Shown here in pieces: positions 1-8,360 of a stretch of DNA of 64,000 bases. How positions within the stretch are numbered: position 1 is the stretch's first letter; each line of letters opens with the position of its first letter. The position numbers and the translations under genes were made by a program. Location: positions 744,001 through 808,000 of the forward strand of contig NZ_JAJNEC010000004.1 of NCBI RefSeq assembly GCF_021044425.1, given 5' to 3'. The stretch comes from Niabella pedocola. Its GTDB lineage: Bacteria > Bacteroidota > Bacteroidia > Chitinophagales > Chitinophagaceae. Under the pieces are notes generated by a model. It worked only from the letters and a program-made list of their open reading frames with translations, was not told where the DNA came from and did no database searches.

Positions 1-639
1 GATGATATAACCGCCACCGCTGAATCATTGGAAGGCAAGGGCCATACCACCATGCTGGTGCAACAGAACGACCGGTTCATTGGTATCATTACCCTTATGG
101 ATATCGCCCGGGACGATGCAAAGGACACGCTTGCACAATTAACGCAGGCAGGCATCCGGAAAATGATCATGCTTACCGGCGACAACCAAAAAGTAGCCGA
201 GGCTATAGCGAAGGAGATCGGTATCACCGAAGCCTGGGGCAACCTTTTACCCGAACAAAAAGTGGCCGCCATTGAAAAATTGCGGACTACTGAAAACAGT
301 ATTGCCATGGTAGGCGATGGTGTAAACGATGCCCCGGCCATGGCAAAAAGTACCGTGGGCATTGCCATGGGCGCCGCCGGCAGCGATGTAGCCCTGGAAA
401 CGGCTGATATCGCCCTGATGGCCGACAAACTGGGAAACCTCCCCTTTGCAATTGGCTTAAGCAAAAAAGCACGGCGCATCATCCGGCAAAACCTGGTCTT
501 AAGCCTGGGAATGGTGGTTGTACTTATACCACTGACCATCCTGGGTATTGCAGACATTGGGCCTGCCGTGATCGGACACGAAGGATCTACCCTGGTGGTG
601 GTGTTTAATGCCTTGCGTTTACTGGGCTATAAAAAATAA
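1..639 (+). CDS. Heavy-metal P1B-type ATPase, C-terminal part (5' end outside window)
   Basis: The reading frame is open from base 1, so the start lies outside the window; the TTG at 28 is only an internal codon. The visible ~212 residues are the end of a metal-pumping P-type ATPase (ZntA/CadA/CopA group), which exports metal cations across the inner membrane at the cost of ATP. Seen directly: the P-domain motif MLTGD, the hinge motif GDGVNDAPAMA, and the closing pair of membrane helices with the HEGSTLVVVFNALRLL ending typical of P1B ATPases. The phosphorylation motif DKTGT, the metal-binding CPx helix and any N-terminal metal domains are outside the window, so the metal cannot be assigned. 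A second metal-efflux locus (RND type) lies at 20915-27062. Confidence 0.93.
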   Translation, partial: DDITATAESLEGKGHTTMLVQQNDRFIGIITLMDIARDDAKDTLAQLTQAGIRKMIMLTGDNQKVAEAIAKEIGITEAWGNLLPEQKVAAIEKLRTTENSIAMVGDGVNDAPAMAKSTVGIAMGAAGSDVALETADIALMADKLGNLPFAIGLSKKARRIIRQNLVLSLGMVVVLIPLTILGIADIGPAVIGHEGSTLVVVFNALRLLGYKK

Positions 640-809
640 AGCGCAAAGCAAACAGGGCGTTCACCGATTTCAGAGATATGCCCAGATATAGCAACGTTTC
701 CTATGCATAAAAAATTAGTGGTCATCCGGTTTTTTCGTGCGCAATAACAGTTGTATCCCTTCCTATAAATTCATTCACTCTACTTGCTTTTTGAGTATCT
801 TCCGGCCCT

Positions 810-1127
810 ATGCAGTCATTGGTCCATTATTTTTTACATTTTGTTTTCCCGGGTATCCTTGCTTATACCTGTTACCGGAGCAACTGGCTGAAGATCTATC
901 TGGTATTAATAGCTACCATGCTGGTGGATATTGATCACCTGCTGGCAACCCCTGTATTTGATGCCTGCCGCTGCAGTATCAATTTCCATCCCCTGCACAG
1001 TTACTGGGCCATCAGCATCTATGTTATTTTACTGTTCTTTCGCAGAACGCGGGTCATCGCATTGGGACTGCTGTTACATATGGGCACCGATGCACTGGAT
1101 TGCGTTTTCAGCCGGCTCCATTGTTAG
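810..1127 (+). CDS. DUF6122-family small membrane protein
   Basis: A 105-residue integral membrane protein with about four hydrophobic segments. It carries the family pattern as I remember it from Bacteroidota: an MxSLxHYxLHFxFP start, a central TMLVDIDHLLATPxFD block, CSINFHPLHSY, and a closing LLLHMGTDALDCxF helix. Function is unknown; the conserved Asp/His cluster inside the membrane (DIDHL, FHPLHS, HMGTDALDC) suggests metal or lipid-phosphate chemistry, but this is inference. It stands alone on the plus strand and converges with the sulfatase at 1204. Confidence 0.85.
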   Translation: MQSLVHYFLHFVFPGILAYTCYRSNWLKIYLVLIATMLVDIDHLLATPVFDACRCSINFHPLHSYWAISIYVILLFFRRTRVIALGLLLHMGTDALDCVFSRLHC

Positions 1128-1203
1128 CCGCTTTCTTCGAACACAGCCCGCTCACGGCACTTGCGGTACCTGGCGGCATCCTGCCGGTCTTACACATACG
1201 TAA

Positions 1204-2748
1204 CTATTGTATGGCTTCATCTGGGAACGGCACTGCTTTGCCCGTTCTTTTATCAACCGGCATTTGAGCCGAGCGTTCCTTCAAGGTTCTGCCAAAAATC
1301 AGCGCCAGTTTTTTCACCTGTTCTTTTTCCACCTGCGCCAGGTCGTTGGTTTCCCGCAGGTCTTTTGAAAGATCATAAAGTTCAAAGCCCTGGGTACGCA
1401 TCCGGTAAATCAGCTTCCAATGGTCATAGCGCATGGCCGTATAATAATTGATGCCCAGTTTTGCCTCTTCGTTTGTACGGATATTGATCCATTTATGGGG
1501 ATAGTGAAAGATCAATGGGCGCGCTGCCGGTTTTTGTATGTTTTTTAAGAGCGGCACAAAACTCCGGCCGTCTACCTGCTGAACCGTGTGTACAGAACCT
1601 ACCCGGGCCATTTCCAGGATGGATGGAAAAAAATCCTCTATGATCACCGGGCTGGAGTTTACGGTGCCCGCCCGGGTCACACCCGGCCATTTAACGATCA
1701 TTGGTTCGCGTATGCCACCTTCGTAAACGGCACCCTTCCCCGAACGAAGCGGGGAGTTGTGTGTATTGACGGCCCCTCCCCGTTGATGATGATCCAGGCC
1801 ACCGTTATCGCTCATAAAGATGACGATCGTATTACCCGCCACTCCTTTTCTTTGCAGGTAGTCCATAATATCACCCAAACTTTTATCCATCCCCTCCAGC
1901 AAACTGGCATAAGCGGCTTCAACACTATCCAAACCCGCGTCATAATATTTTTGAACAAAACGGGGATCGGCCATAATGGGCGTATGCACCGCGTACTGAC
2001 ACATGTTTAAATAAAACGGTTCCTTCCGGCGAATGGGGTTTTCCAGGGCCTTAAGCGCTTCCCGCGTTAGCGCCTCTGTTAAAAAAGTATGGGTATCATA
2101 ATACTCCTCCAGGTCTGGAACGGCCTGCATCTGTGCTTTCCCCGGCATATTGCCATAGCGCTGTTCCGACAAATAGCTTTGGGGATGCCCGCCGGCATGA
2201 CCCGCAATATTAACCATAAAGCCCAGGTTATAAGGGTTGGCACCCGGTGTACCGGCAGCGCCCCAATGCGCCTTGCCTACCTGTATGGTATAATACCCGG
2301 CCTCTTTTAGCAATTGTGGAAAGGGCGTTGCATAAGCAGTGTGCCCGGTACCCGGCACACTGCTTAATCCGTTCCGGTTCCAGCCCAATGGAGCAAACTG
2401 CTGATCACCGGCATCGGAATCTATATTCTTATCGGGCGATGTCCAGTTGGTGATGCGGGTGCGGGCAGCGTTCATGCCTGTTAGCATGCTGGTGCGTGAG
2501 GGCGTGCAAACCGGCTGGGCATACGCATTGGTAAACTTTACTCCCGTTGCAGCAAGCCGTTCCATATTGGGTGTATGATACCGACGGTTCAACGGCATTA
2601 TACTGTCTGCAAAGGGAACCGATGTATCCATCCACCCCATGTCGTCTACCAAAAACACAATGATATTCGGCCGCGCGTTCTTTTGAGCCTGGCTGTTCGT
2701 CCCGGACAGGACCACCAAAAGCAGCAGGATGATTTTTTTTATTTGCAT
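1204..2748 (-). CDS. Exported arylsulfatase (type I, formylglycine sulfatase)
   Basis: A 514-residue sulfatase that hydrolyses sulfate esters, probably in the periplasm. A signal peptide (residues 1-21, ending NSQAQ) precedes the N-terminal metal-binding motif NIIVFLVDDMGW. The formylglycine motif is C81-T-P-S-R followed by TSMLTGM, so Cys81 should be oxidised to formylglycine by an anaerobic or FGE-type maturase encoded elsewhere. A second metal-site block (MSDNGGLDHH) lies mid-protein. Length is normal for the family and nothing looks degraded. The substrate cannot be read from sequence; sulfated glycans are the usual targets in Bacteroidota. It is monocistronic here and distant from the SusCD operon of this window. 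Confidence 0.93.
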   Translation of the reverse strand: MQIKKIILLLLVVLSGTNSQAQKNARPNIIVFLVDDMGWMDTSVPFADSIMPLNRRYHTPNMERLAATGVKFTNAYAQPVCTPSRTSMLTGMNAARTRITNWTSPDKNIDSDAGDQQFAPLGWNRNGLSSVPGTGHTAYATPFPQLLKEAGYYTIQVGKAHWGAAGTPGANPYNLGFMVNIAGHAGGHPQSYLSEQRYGNMPGKAQMQAVPDLEEYYDTHTFLTEALTREALKALENPIRRKEPFYLNMCQYAVHTPIMADPRFVQKYYDAGLDSVEAAYASLLEGMDKSLGDIMDYLQRKGVAGNTIVIFMSDNGGLDHHQRGGAVNTHNSPLRSGKGAVYEGGIREPMIVKWPGVTRAGTVNSSPVIIEDFFPSILEMARVGSVHTVQQVDGRSFVPLLKNIQKPAARPLIFHYPHKWINIRTNEEAKLGINYYTAMRYDHWKLIYRMRTQGFELYDLSKDLRETNDLAQVEKEQVKKLALIFGRTLKERSAQMPVDKRTGKAVPFPDEAIQ

Positions 2749-2955
2749 CTCGTTTATTATATAACCGCCCGGAGATGGGTCCGGACAGGCAGGGTATACT
2801 TTTCAGGGATCAAGATACAAACTGCTGCTGAATTATAACCGCTTATTTTTAGATGAAAACGAGCCTCCGTTGCGCCATTTCTATTGTTCGTATGCAGTGC
2901 CTTTCGATGCCTGTGCTTGCGCTGATCCTGCGGGATCTGGATGCGTGATTCATAA

Positions 2956-3434
2956 GCTGTGTGCTGCTCCCAACGTCCCTTCCAGGAGACGCCGGGAGAA
3001 AGCGGTTTGTTCCTTCCTCGCTGATTTTGTATTCGCGTTGCGGTGGTCACCGGCATTCCAACTGCTGTGGCTACTCCCAACCTCTCTTCCAGGAGACGCC
3101 GGGAGAAAGCGGTTTGTTCCTTCCTCGCTGATTTTGTATTCGCATCGCGGTGGACGCCGGCATTCCAACGGCTGTGTGCTGCTCCAAACGTACCTTCCAG
3201 GAAACGCCGGGAGAAAACTGTTTGTTCGTTCCTCGCTGATTGTTCACGTTGCGGTAGACGCCGGCATTTCAACGGCTGTGTGCTGCTTCCAACGTCCCTT
3301 CCAGGAGATGCCGGGAGAAAGCGGTTTGTTCGTTCCTCGCTGATTGTTCACGTTGCGGTAGACGCCGGCATTGTTCGGGTGGCTATGCTCTTTTCCCAAC
3401 GCCCCTTCCAGGAAGACGTTGGGAGAAAGTAAGG
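2956..3434. repeat. Tandem array of ~105-bp hairpin units (4.5 copies)
   Basis: Units begin near 2956, 3064, 3171, 3275 and 3381 (spacing 108, 107, 104, 106); the last is cut short at about 3434. Each unit carries a block built around CTTCCAGGAGACGCCGGGAG, then a spacer with CGGTTTGTTCSTTCCTCGCTGAT, then GACGCCGGCATTCCAAC. The first block folds as a hairpin (CTCCC..CGTC / GACG..GGGAG around TTCCA); in the last unit the stem is perfect (TCCCAACG / CGTTGGGA), so substitutions there keep pairing. Reading frames run through the array on both strands only because the units lack stops. There is no gene between 2749 and 3767. Confidence 0.85.
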
Positions 3435-3600
3435 TAAAGAAATTGCTTCAGCAGGATTCCCGAAAATCAAATCCCGAACTCCTGCGACATCGTACAAAAG
3501 TGGCCGTTGTTATTGCAAACCATTTATATCCGGTTTTTTGCAAGAACTGAAGGGCATTTTCAGCGACGTTAGTTCTCGTCTGGACTAAGGAAAACGGTCA

Positions 3601-3732
3601 TTCATCGAATACCCTGATAACAATGGAACAATACGATTCACGCTTGCTATTTTTGTTATGGTTTAGAGGGCTAAGAGTGGGTTGCGTAATCTTTCCAGAC
3701 CAACGTATTCCCCTCTTTTTTTTATTCATCAA
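3601..3732 (+). ncRNA. Putative small structured RNA ending in a terminator (copy 1)
   Basis: This stretch starts TTCATCGAAT, contains GGTTTAGAGGGCTAAGAG and ATCTTTCCAGA, and ends in CCCCTCTTTTTTTT. AAGAG(T)GGG pairs with CCCCTCTT directly before eight Ts, a good intrinsic terminator on the plus strand. A related sequence with the same start, the same central block and its own matching terminator stem lies at 10801-10920. Two diverged copies that keep the paired ends suggest a transcribed small RNA or leader rather than random similarity. There is no open gene directly downstream on the plus strand. An inverted repeat TTGCAAA / TTTGCAA lies just upstream (about 3513-3543). Confidence 0.45.
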
Positions 3733-3767
3733 TAAGCAGTTTGCTTTGAATGAAGTAACGGCCACCG

Positions 3768-3953
3768 TTACGAGTCCTTCTTTTTTTTCTTTTCCGGTTC
3801 CTGAGACTCCGATACATCAAATATCTTTTCCAGTCCGCGGGTAGGCGTTGATACCGGTCCCCTCATTTCTTCCTGGGGGTCTGTTTTATGCAGGGTTTCC
3901 GGATCCGGCTTAATGGCCGGCTTTTCTTCAGTCTTTTTTTTTGCCATATACAT
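3768..3953 (-). CDS. Small lysine-rich hydrophilic protein
   Basis: A 59-61 residue charged protein: Lys/Glu-rich N terminus, central DPETLHKTDPQEEMRGPVS and a C-terminal EKKKKKDS tail. I recognise the LHxTDPQExMxGPVS core from small uncharacterised Chitinophaga-type proteins; no function is known to me. Two ATGs are possible, at 3953 (MYMAKKK) and 3947 (MAKKK); the second gives the more usual N terminus. No signal peptide, cysteine or membrane segment, so it should be cytoplasmic and probably disordered. Its 3' side faces the RNA-like element ending near 3732. Confidence 0.7.
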   Translation of the reverse strand: MYMAKKKTEEKPAIKPDPETLHKTDPQEEMRGPVSTPTRGLEKIFDVSESQEPEKKKKKDS

Positions 3954-4058
3954 TTATTTTTAATAACAATACTATTCCTGTATGAACACAAAATACCGGC
4001 CAGCTTTTGCGTAATACCGATACTCAGATCAATCCACATTGACCGATCAGCAGCCGGC

Positions 4059-4083
4059 AAAAAAGCCGCCGAAACAAAGCGGC
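4059..4083 (-). terminator. Intrinsic terminator without an obvious gene
   Basis: On the minus strand GCCGC (4083-4079) pairs with GCGGC (4069-4065) around TTTGTTTCG and is followed by six Ts (4064-4059). Confidence 0.5.
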
Positions 4084-4490
4084 CTGTAGAGCACTCCAGC
4101 GTTGACCGAATGCAGCCGGCACAAGCGCCCGGCACGCCCGGGAATCGTAATCCCATACAATCGTTTTCCATACAGGGTGTATTGCAAACCGTAATCATGT
4201 AGAAATACATCTACAAAACGAGCACTTTTTACCATACCGGCACTTGCATGGCAGCATCCTATCTGAAAAAGAGAGTGATACATTATTTTAAACCAGAGCA
4301 GTTGTATCAAGAGAAAAATAAAAGCATTGCCGTTTCCTGATCAATACCATTGTCCTGTTTTAATGCGATTCATACCTATTGTTTTTTACATACGCCCTAG
4401 AATCGCATGCCTGCATACAATCGGCCATATGTTCAGGTTATGGCTTCCGGCAATTGACGCAGGTTAATAAAGCAGCACCCTTTCGCTCAT

Positions 4491-4522
4491 AAAAAAAATA
4501 GACCCCTGTGGAAACAGGGGTC
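4491..4522 (-). terminator. Strong intrinsic terminator without an obvious gene
   Basis: On the minus strand GACCCCTGT (4522-4514) pairs perfectly with ACAGGGGTC (4509-4501) around the tetraloop TTCC, followed by TATTTTTTTT (4500-4491). Directly upstream on that strand lies GCAGTT..GTTTTGGTTGCGACCCC, a motif that recurs at 14016-14041. Confidence 0.65.
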
Positions 4523-4723
4523 GCAACCAAAACTAACTGCTTATGAGAAAATTAATTATCTTATTTTAATATTCCATTAAATTAAATCTTGTACTTTATA
4601 AACGCCGGTGCAAATTGATTATTGTGCCGTGAACGCAATTTTTAGATAATTTTTTACATTGAAACGTAAATTCCTGATAGATATCAACTAAAAAATCCGG
4701 AATTTTGCAGCCGATTATCTGAT

Positions 4724-4969
4724 ATGGAGCATTTTTTTGAATTACCGGTGCAGTACAAAGGTGAGGAATTGCTGTTGAAGGGCCGGCTTGTGACATTTGC
4801 CTATTCTTACAAGTTTTATGTAGTAGTGAACGGGTATGAGTTAACCTTTGAACGGGACGACGAGCAGGAGTTTCGCGTACTGAACGAAAACGCCGATGGC
4901 CATCCGCAAATTGACCCGGTGCTGGTAGCACAGATCGTAGCAGTACTTAATAAATTACAGTCGGTATAA
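4724..4969 (+). CDS. Small conserved hypothetical protein (81 aa)
   Basis: An acidic 81-residue protein with alternating hydrophobic strands (FELPVQYKGEELLLKGRLV, YKFYVVVNGYELTFERDDE) and a C-terminal helix (PVLVAQIVAVLNKL). It resembles short beta-sheet proteins common in Bacteroidota, which I know only as hypothetical. No signal peptide or metal ligands; cytoplasmic. Start is the ATG at 4724, and codon use is gene-like. It is monocistronic. Confidence 0.75.
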   Translation: MEHFFELPVQYKGEELLLKGRLVTFAYSYKFYVVVNGYELTFERDDEQEFRVLNENADGHPQIDPVLVAQIVAVLNKLQSV

Positions 4970-5178
4970 ATATATATTCATTCCGGTTTAGGGGCGCGAT
5001 TGGTTTGTTGTCAGGGCTTTGGTGCATATGATTTGAACATTTTTCAATCTTTGTCTGACAAGCACAGTACGTAAAGATTTCTCCGCTACGGCCGAAACGA
5101 CGGTAATCTTTTCGCTTTAGCAGCTGCACACAAATTTATCCGGAAGTAAGAACGCAGCAGAATGGTTGCGGAGCGCAA

Positions 5179-5448
5179 TCATTGCATTGCCTGCGCCGCC
5201 TTCCACGTCTTATATTGCTCCGGGAGGCAGCGGCCGCAGGGCCGGTACCCGGCAGCCAATGCCTCGGCTTCATCCCCAAAAAAGACCCGGTTCGCTACTT
5301 TCATTTTCTTACCCGATGAGCAGCTCAGCAGCCCGTAGATCCGCGCTTTTTGATACCCTCCCAGCCGGATATAACCTTTACGGATCAGCAACCGGGTCTG
5401 TACGCCCCGCTCCGCTGCATTCCTTCCCAAATCCTTATGATACCACAT
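5179..5448 (-). CDS. Ada-like zinc-binding domain protein
   Basis: An 89-residue stand-alone relative of the Ada N-terminal metal-binding domain. Visible: a helical N terminus (LGRNAAERGVQTRLLI), YGLLSC43SSGK, the VANRVFFGDEAEALAAGYRP71 block and C71-G-R-C74, which aligns with FRPCKRC of Ada. Three of the four Ada zinc ligands are present; the second Cys of the CxxxC pair is Lys47 here, so zinc binding would differ or use another residue. Ada itself takes methyl groups from phosphotriesters; whether this protein does so is unknown. It lies 78 bp downstream of a dioxygenase of a family often found next to alkylation-repair genes. Confidence 0.75.
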   Translation of the reverse strand: MWYHKDLGRNAAERGVQTRLLIRKGYIRLGGYQKARIYGLLSCSSGKKMKVANRVFFGDEAEALAAGYRPCGRCLPEQYKTWKAAQAMQ

Positions 5449-5526
5449 GCGCTGTTTTTGATTAATTGAGCAGGCCCGCCGGTACGACCTGCTTCCAGCA
5501 AGGCCGTGTCGCTGGCCGGTTCACAC

Positions 5527-6252
5527 TCAGCTTAGTCCGTCATGAAAAATGATTCCAAGGCTGTACCGGCTGCCGCTGTGCAGCGGGCTCACCCCATGCT
5601 TCATATTTACCCGGTAATATCCCTTGCTTCCTTTTACCGGGCGGAAGTTGGTCGTAAAAATGATCATCGCTCCCTGATCCGGCTGTAACACGTTTGCCTT
5701 GGATTGTGCCCGGGGTATCTGTTCGGTGATCACAAATTCACCGCCGGTATAATCGGCACCGGAACGGTTTAACATCAATACCAGCTGCATGGGAAAATAA
5801 ACAGCTCCATACAGATCCTGGTGCAGGGTATTAAAGCCGCCCGCTCCATACTTTAAAATGAGAACGGTGGGTTGCTCCTGGCCCTGTTCCCGGCAAAGTG
5901 CTTTCATTTCCGGATGGGTGGCCGGGAACCGTGTATCCATCGCCAGCTCCTGCATCCATCGATTGGCCACCGGTACGATTTCAGTATATACCCGCTCCCG
6001 GAAAGCGGTAATCAAGTCCGGCAGCGGGTATTGAAAATACTTATATTCTCCCCGGCCAAAGCGATAGCGTTCCATTTGGATCGTTTTGCGGTAAGCAGCC
6101 TCCGTTTCATAGCCTGCTATCAGCGCCGCACATGCTTCTTTTGTTAATACATCGTTCACCACCGCAAATCCGTTGTCGTGCAATGTTGCAGTTATCGACG
6201 GCCAGTCTTGTGCGGCCAATCGCTTTTTTATATGTTCCATCATGCTGTTCAT
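5527..6252 (-). CDS. 2-oxoglutarate/Fe(II) dioxygenase, Oxygenase-NA (PF09859-like) family
   Basis: A 241-residue non-haem iron dioxygenase. With the start at 6252 (MNSMMEHIKK; 6240 is an equal option, and the frame open to 6330 gives an unlikely N terminus) the iron ligands are H144-x-D146 in LHQDLYG and H219 in KHGVSPL, with R229 in SRYSLGIIFHD for 2-oxoglutarate. The blocks RFPATHPEM, TVLILKYGAGGFNTLHQDLYG, TGGEFVITEQIPRAQS and YYRVNMKHGVS match the prokaryotic Oxygenase-NA family as I know it. Members often sit with ada, alkA or ogt, so a role in nucleic-acid alkylation damage is plausible; the adjacent Ada-like protein (5179) supports this. The substrate is not demonstrated. Confidence 0.85.
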   Translation of the reverse strand: MNSMMEHIKKRLAAQDWPSITATLHDNGFAVVNDVLTKEACAALIAGYETEAAYRKTIQMERYRFGRGEYKYFQYPLPDLITAFRERVYTEIVPVANRWMQELAMDTRFPATHPEMKALCREQGQEQPTVLILKYGAGGFNTLHQDLYGAVYFPMQLVLMLNRSGADYTGGEFVITEQIPRAQSKANVLQPDQGAMIIFTTNFRPVKGSKGYYRVNMKHGVSPLHSGSRYSLGIIFHDGLS

Positions 6253-6426
6253 GCGGTAAAGATCGCATGGCAGTAAAAAGTATAAAACCCGGAACTTGCG
6301 CTTTTGAAGGAACCGGAAACCGTGTAACACCGGTCATTGACGCAATACGCTCCTATATCGTTAACGCAGTGGTCAGCAAGCCTGCGCTGTGAATATGGCA
6401 GCAGGCCGGTTTCCCGGCCCTTATGC

Positions 6427-7575
6427 TTATTGCCCGCTCATCATTGCCACCATTTGTTCCAGCGCGTCCTTTGCATGCAGCATTTCCGTATTGGCCAGCG
6501 TAAACCGGGTAACTTCTGAAGCCCTTTTCAGCATGCCGTTTTCATAATGGGCAATGGCCTCCTGAAGACTTACAAAATTGGAACCGGTTATACAACCAGA
6601 CAGTTCAAAAGCGTCCTGCATTGCCATATTCACCCCTTCCCCCGCATAGGGAGGCATCCGGTGCGCGGCGTCCCCCAGCATGGTAAGATTGGGCCGGGCG
6701 TTCCAATGCTGATCCAACGGAAAATGATACTGCGGTCTTGGTATGAACCCCGCATCACCGTTTGTAAACAGCTCCAGCCAAACCTTATTCCACGAGCCGT
6801 AGGCCGTTTTGAACCAGCTGAAGACCTGTGTATGGTCACTAAAGTCAACACCGCATTCCTGCACCCAGGTTTCGGGCACCTTACAGCCGGTGTAAAAAGA
6901 CAAACTACCCTCCCCTTTTGCGCTAAGGATCAGCGATTGTTCATTGCCGAAAGCAAAGATCTTTCCGCCCCTTACCAGGGCCCAAAGATTGGGTGCATGT
7001 TGCGCAGCGTGGTATACCTGGCCTTCCACAATGGTTACGCCGGAGTAGATGGGCGCAATTCCTGTAATGTAGGAACGGATCTTTGAGTGGGCACCGTCGG
7101 CACCGATTACGAGGTCTGCATATACGGTGGTTCCGTTTTTGAAATGCAATCGCCAGCCATCCTTTTCGTCCTCCATCGAAACAAAATGCCGATCCCATAC
7201 AACGGTCCCGGGTTGCAGTGCCTGCAGCAGCAGGTTGCGCAAGGGCGCCCGGTCTATTTCGGGGCGACTATCCGTATACCCCGTTCCGGTAGCATGATCG
7301 TCTGAATAAATCTCCGCCTGTTCATCCAGTATCCTTACCTTACCAGCGTCCGGGCGATAATGCGCATAGAACGCTTCAATCAAACCAGCGCGCCGAAGTG
7401 CTTCCAGGCCCGACTCCTCATGCAGATCAAGTGTTGCCCCCTGCGCGCGGACGGCTTCATTTACATCCCGTTCAAACACCTGTACATCCGCGCCCTGCAG
7501 TTGTAAAAGCCGGGCAAGGGTAAGCCCCCCGGGACCACCGCCTACTATGGCGATTTTTTTATTTAGAAATAACAT
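6427..7575 (-). CDS. Tet(X)-like FAD-dependent monooxygenase
   Basis: A 382-residue flavin monooxygenase of the PHBH/Tet(X) group. Seen: the FAD dinucleotide motif GGGPGG (12-17), RPEIDR (104-109, equivalent to RPEINR of Tet(X)), the DG motif GADGAHSKIR (158-167) and the GD motif GDAAHRMPPYAGEGVNMAMQDA (from 301). The segment GATLDLHEESGLEALRRAGL also follows Tet(X) closely. The family hydroxylates aromatic or polyketide substrates with NADPH and O2, and some members inactivate tetracyclines; activity on tetracycline cannot be predicted from these motifs. An AraC-type regulator (7605-8360) ends 29 bp upstream, so the two are probably co-transcribed. Confidence 0.88.
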   Translation of the reverse strand: MLFLNKKIAIVGGGPGGLTLARLLQLQGADVQVFERDVNEAVRAQGATLDLHEESGLEALRRAGLIEAFYAHYRPDAGKVRILDEQAEIYSDDHATGTGYTDSRPEIDRAPLRNLLLQALQPGTVVWDRHFVSMEDEKDGWRLHFKNGTTVYADLVIGADGAHSKIRSYITGIAPIYSGVTIVEGQVYHAAQHAPNLWALVRGGKIFAFGNEQSLILSAKGEGSLSFYTGCKVPETWVQECGVDFSDHTQVFSWFKTAYGSWNKVWLELFTNGDAGFIPRPQYHFPLDQHWNARPNLTMLGDAAHRMPPYAGEGVNMAMQDAFELSGCITGSNFVSLQEAIAHYENGMLKRASEVTRFTLANTEMLHAKDALEQMVAMMSGQ

Positions 7576-7604
7576 ACCGGATACTTTTATTTTATGGCGT
7601 AAAA

Positions 7605-8360
7605 TTATTCAGTACCAAGCGTTGTAAATTGTATAAATCGGTCGTTTTGGTTCCGGCTCAGTTCCTTTGGCAGTACACCGGAGCGCTTTTTTACTTCCCT
7701 GATAAAATGCGACTGATCTGCAAAGTTTTCCTCCGGAAACAATTTACCTGCCTTGAGGTGCTGAAAGGACGCCCGGAACCGGAGGATACTGCAGTATGCT
7801 TTTAATGAGAGTCCAAATTGCTGCTGAAAATAACGGTTGATCTGCCGGCTGCTCCAGAACACGCTTTCCGAAATCGCTTTTACGGAAACAGCCCCTTTGG
7901 TCCGATAGATCTGCTGGAAAAGCTCCAGCTTCCTGTTATCCATCTGGGGCGGCAATGCCGACCGGATTTTTTCTGTGGCCTTTTTACAAAATTGTTCCAG
8001 ATCCTCCAGGTCTGCTGCATTAAAGCCCCAGAAGCCCGCGGGCAAAAAAGCCGCCGTATTCAGCAGCGGGGAAACAGACTGATGAAAAACATATTCCGCC
8101 GCCGGCAGTTTGAAACTGATGGCGCACATTTTTATGCCGGCTGCAATCATCACTTTATCGGGCAGGGTACCAATTCCCAATAAGGTCATGTGAAAGGGGG
8201 CTGTTATGGACTGCGCAAGAATGCAATCAATCCGGCCATCGGGCAAAATGACCACATCCTTCGCAGCACCGGACCTGTTTTCCAAGCGCCAAAAGCCTTC
8301 TACAAAATCGGCGAGTGATGGATCCGGCGCGATCCATTCGTATGCTACATCTTTATTCAC
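7605..8360 (-). CDS. AraC-family transcriptional regulator (DUF6597-type N-terminal domain)
   Basis: A 251-residue regulator. The N-terminal ~130 residues (EWIAPDPSLADFVEGFWRLEN, ILPDGRIDCIL, MIAAGIKMCAISFKLPAAEYVF) match the effector domain of AraC proteins common in Bacteroidota. The C-terminal ~100 residues are the double helix-turn-helix (VSVKAISESVFWSSRQINRYFQQQFGLSLKAYCSILRFR, then FADQSHFIREVKKRSGVLPKEL). The start codon is GTG at 8360 with no better ATG nearby. It is immediately upstream of the Tet(X)-like monooxygenase on the same strand and probably controls it. Confidence 0.88.
   Translation of the reverse strand: MNKDVAYEWIAPDPSLADFVEGFWRLENRSGAAKDVVILPDGRIDCILAQSITAPFHMTLLGIGTLPDKVMIAAGIKMCAISFKLPAAEYVFHQSVSPLLNTAAFLPAGFWGFNAADLEDLEQFCKKATEKIRSALPPQMDNRKLELFQQIYRTKGAVSVKAISESVFWSSRQINRYFQQQFGLSLKAYCSILRFRASFQHLKAGKLFPEENFADQSHFIREVKKRSGVLPKELSRNQNDRFIQFTTLGTE

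Larger units (their letters stand above)
3954..4723. other. Gene-poor stretch with two orphan minus-strand terminators
   Basis: I find no convincing protein gene in these 770 bases; the open frames on both strands lack codon-like composition and domain features. The two notable objects are minus-strand terminator hairpins at 4059-4083 and 4491-4522, listed separately. Each would end a transcript coming from the right, yet no minus-strand gene lies upstream of either within this stretch. Confidence 0.6.

Noticed and set aside
2757..3432. Several open frames of 72-171 codons with repeated SRRRREKAVCSFLADF-like segments
   Set aside because: They are read-through of the ~105-bp repeat array in several frames and on both strands; unit lengths are not multiples of three, so no frame repeats the same protein sequence throughout.
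2956..3434. CRISPR array
   Set aside because: Unit similarity runs through the whole ~105 bp rather than being split into short repeats and unique spacers.
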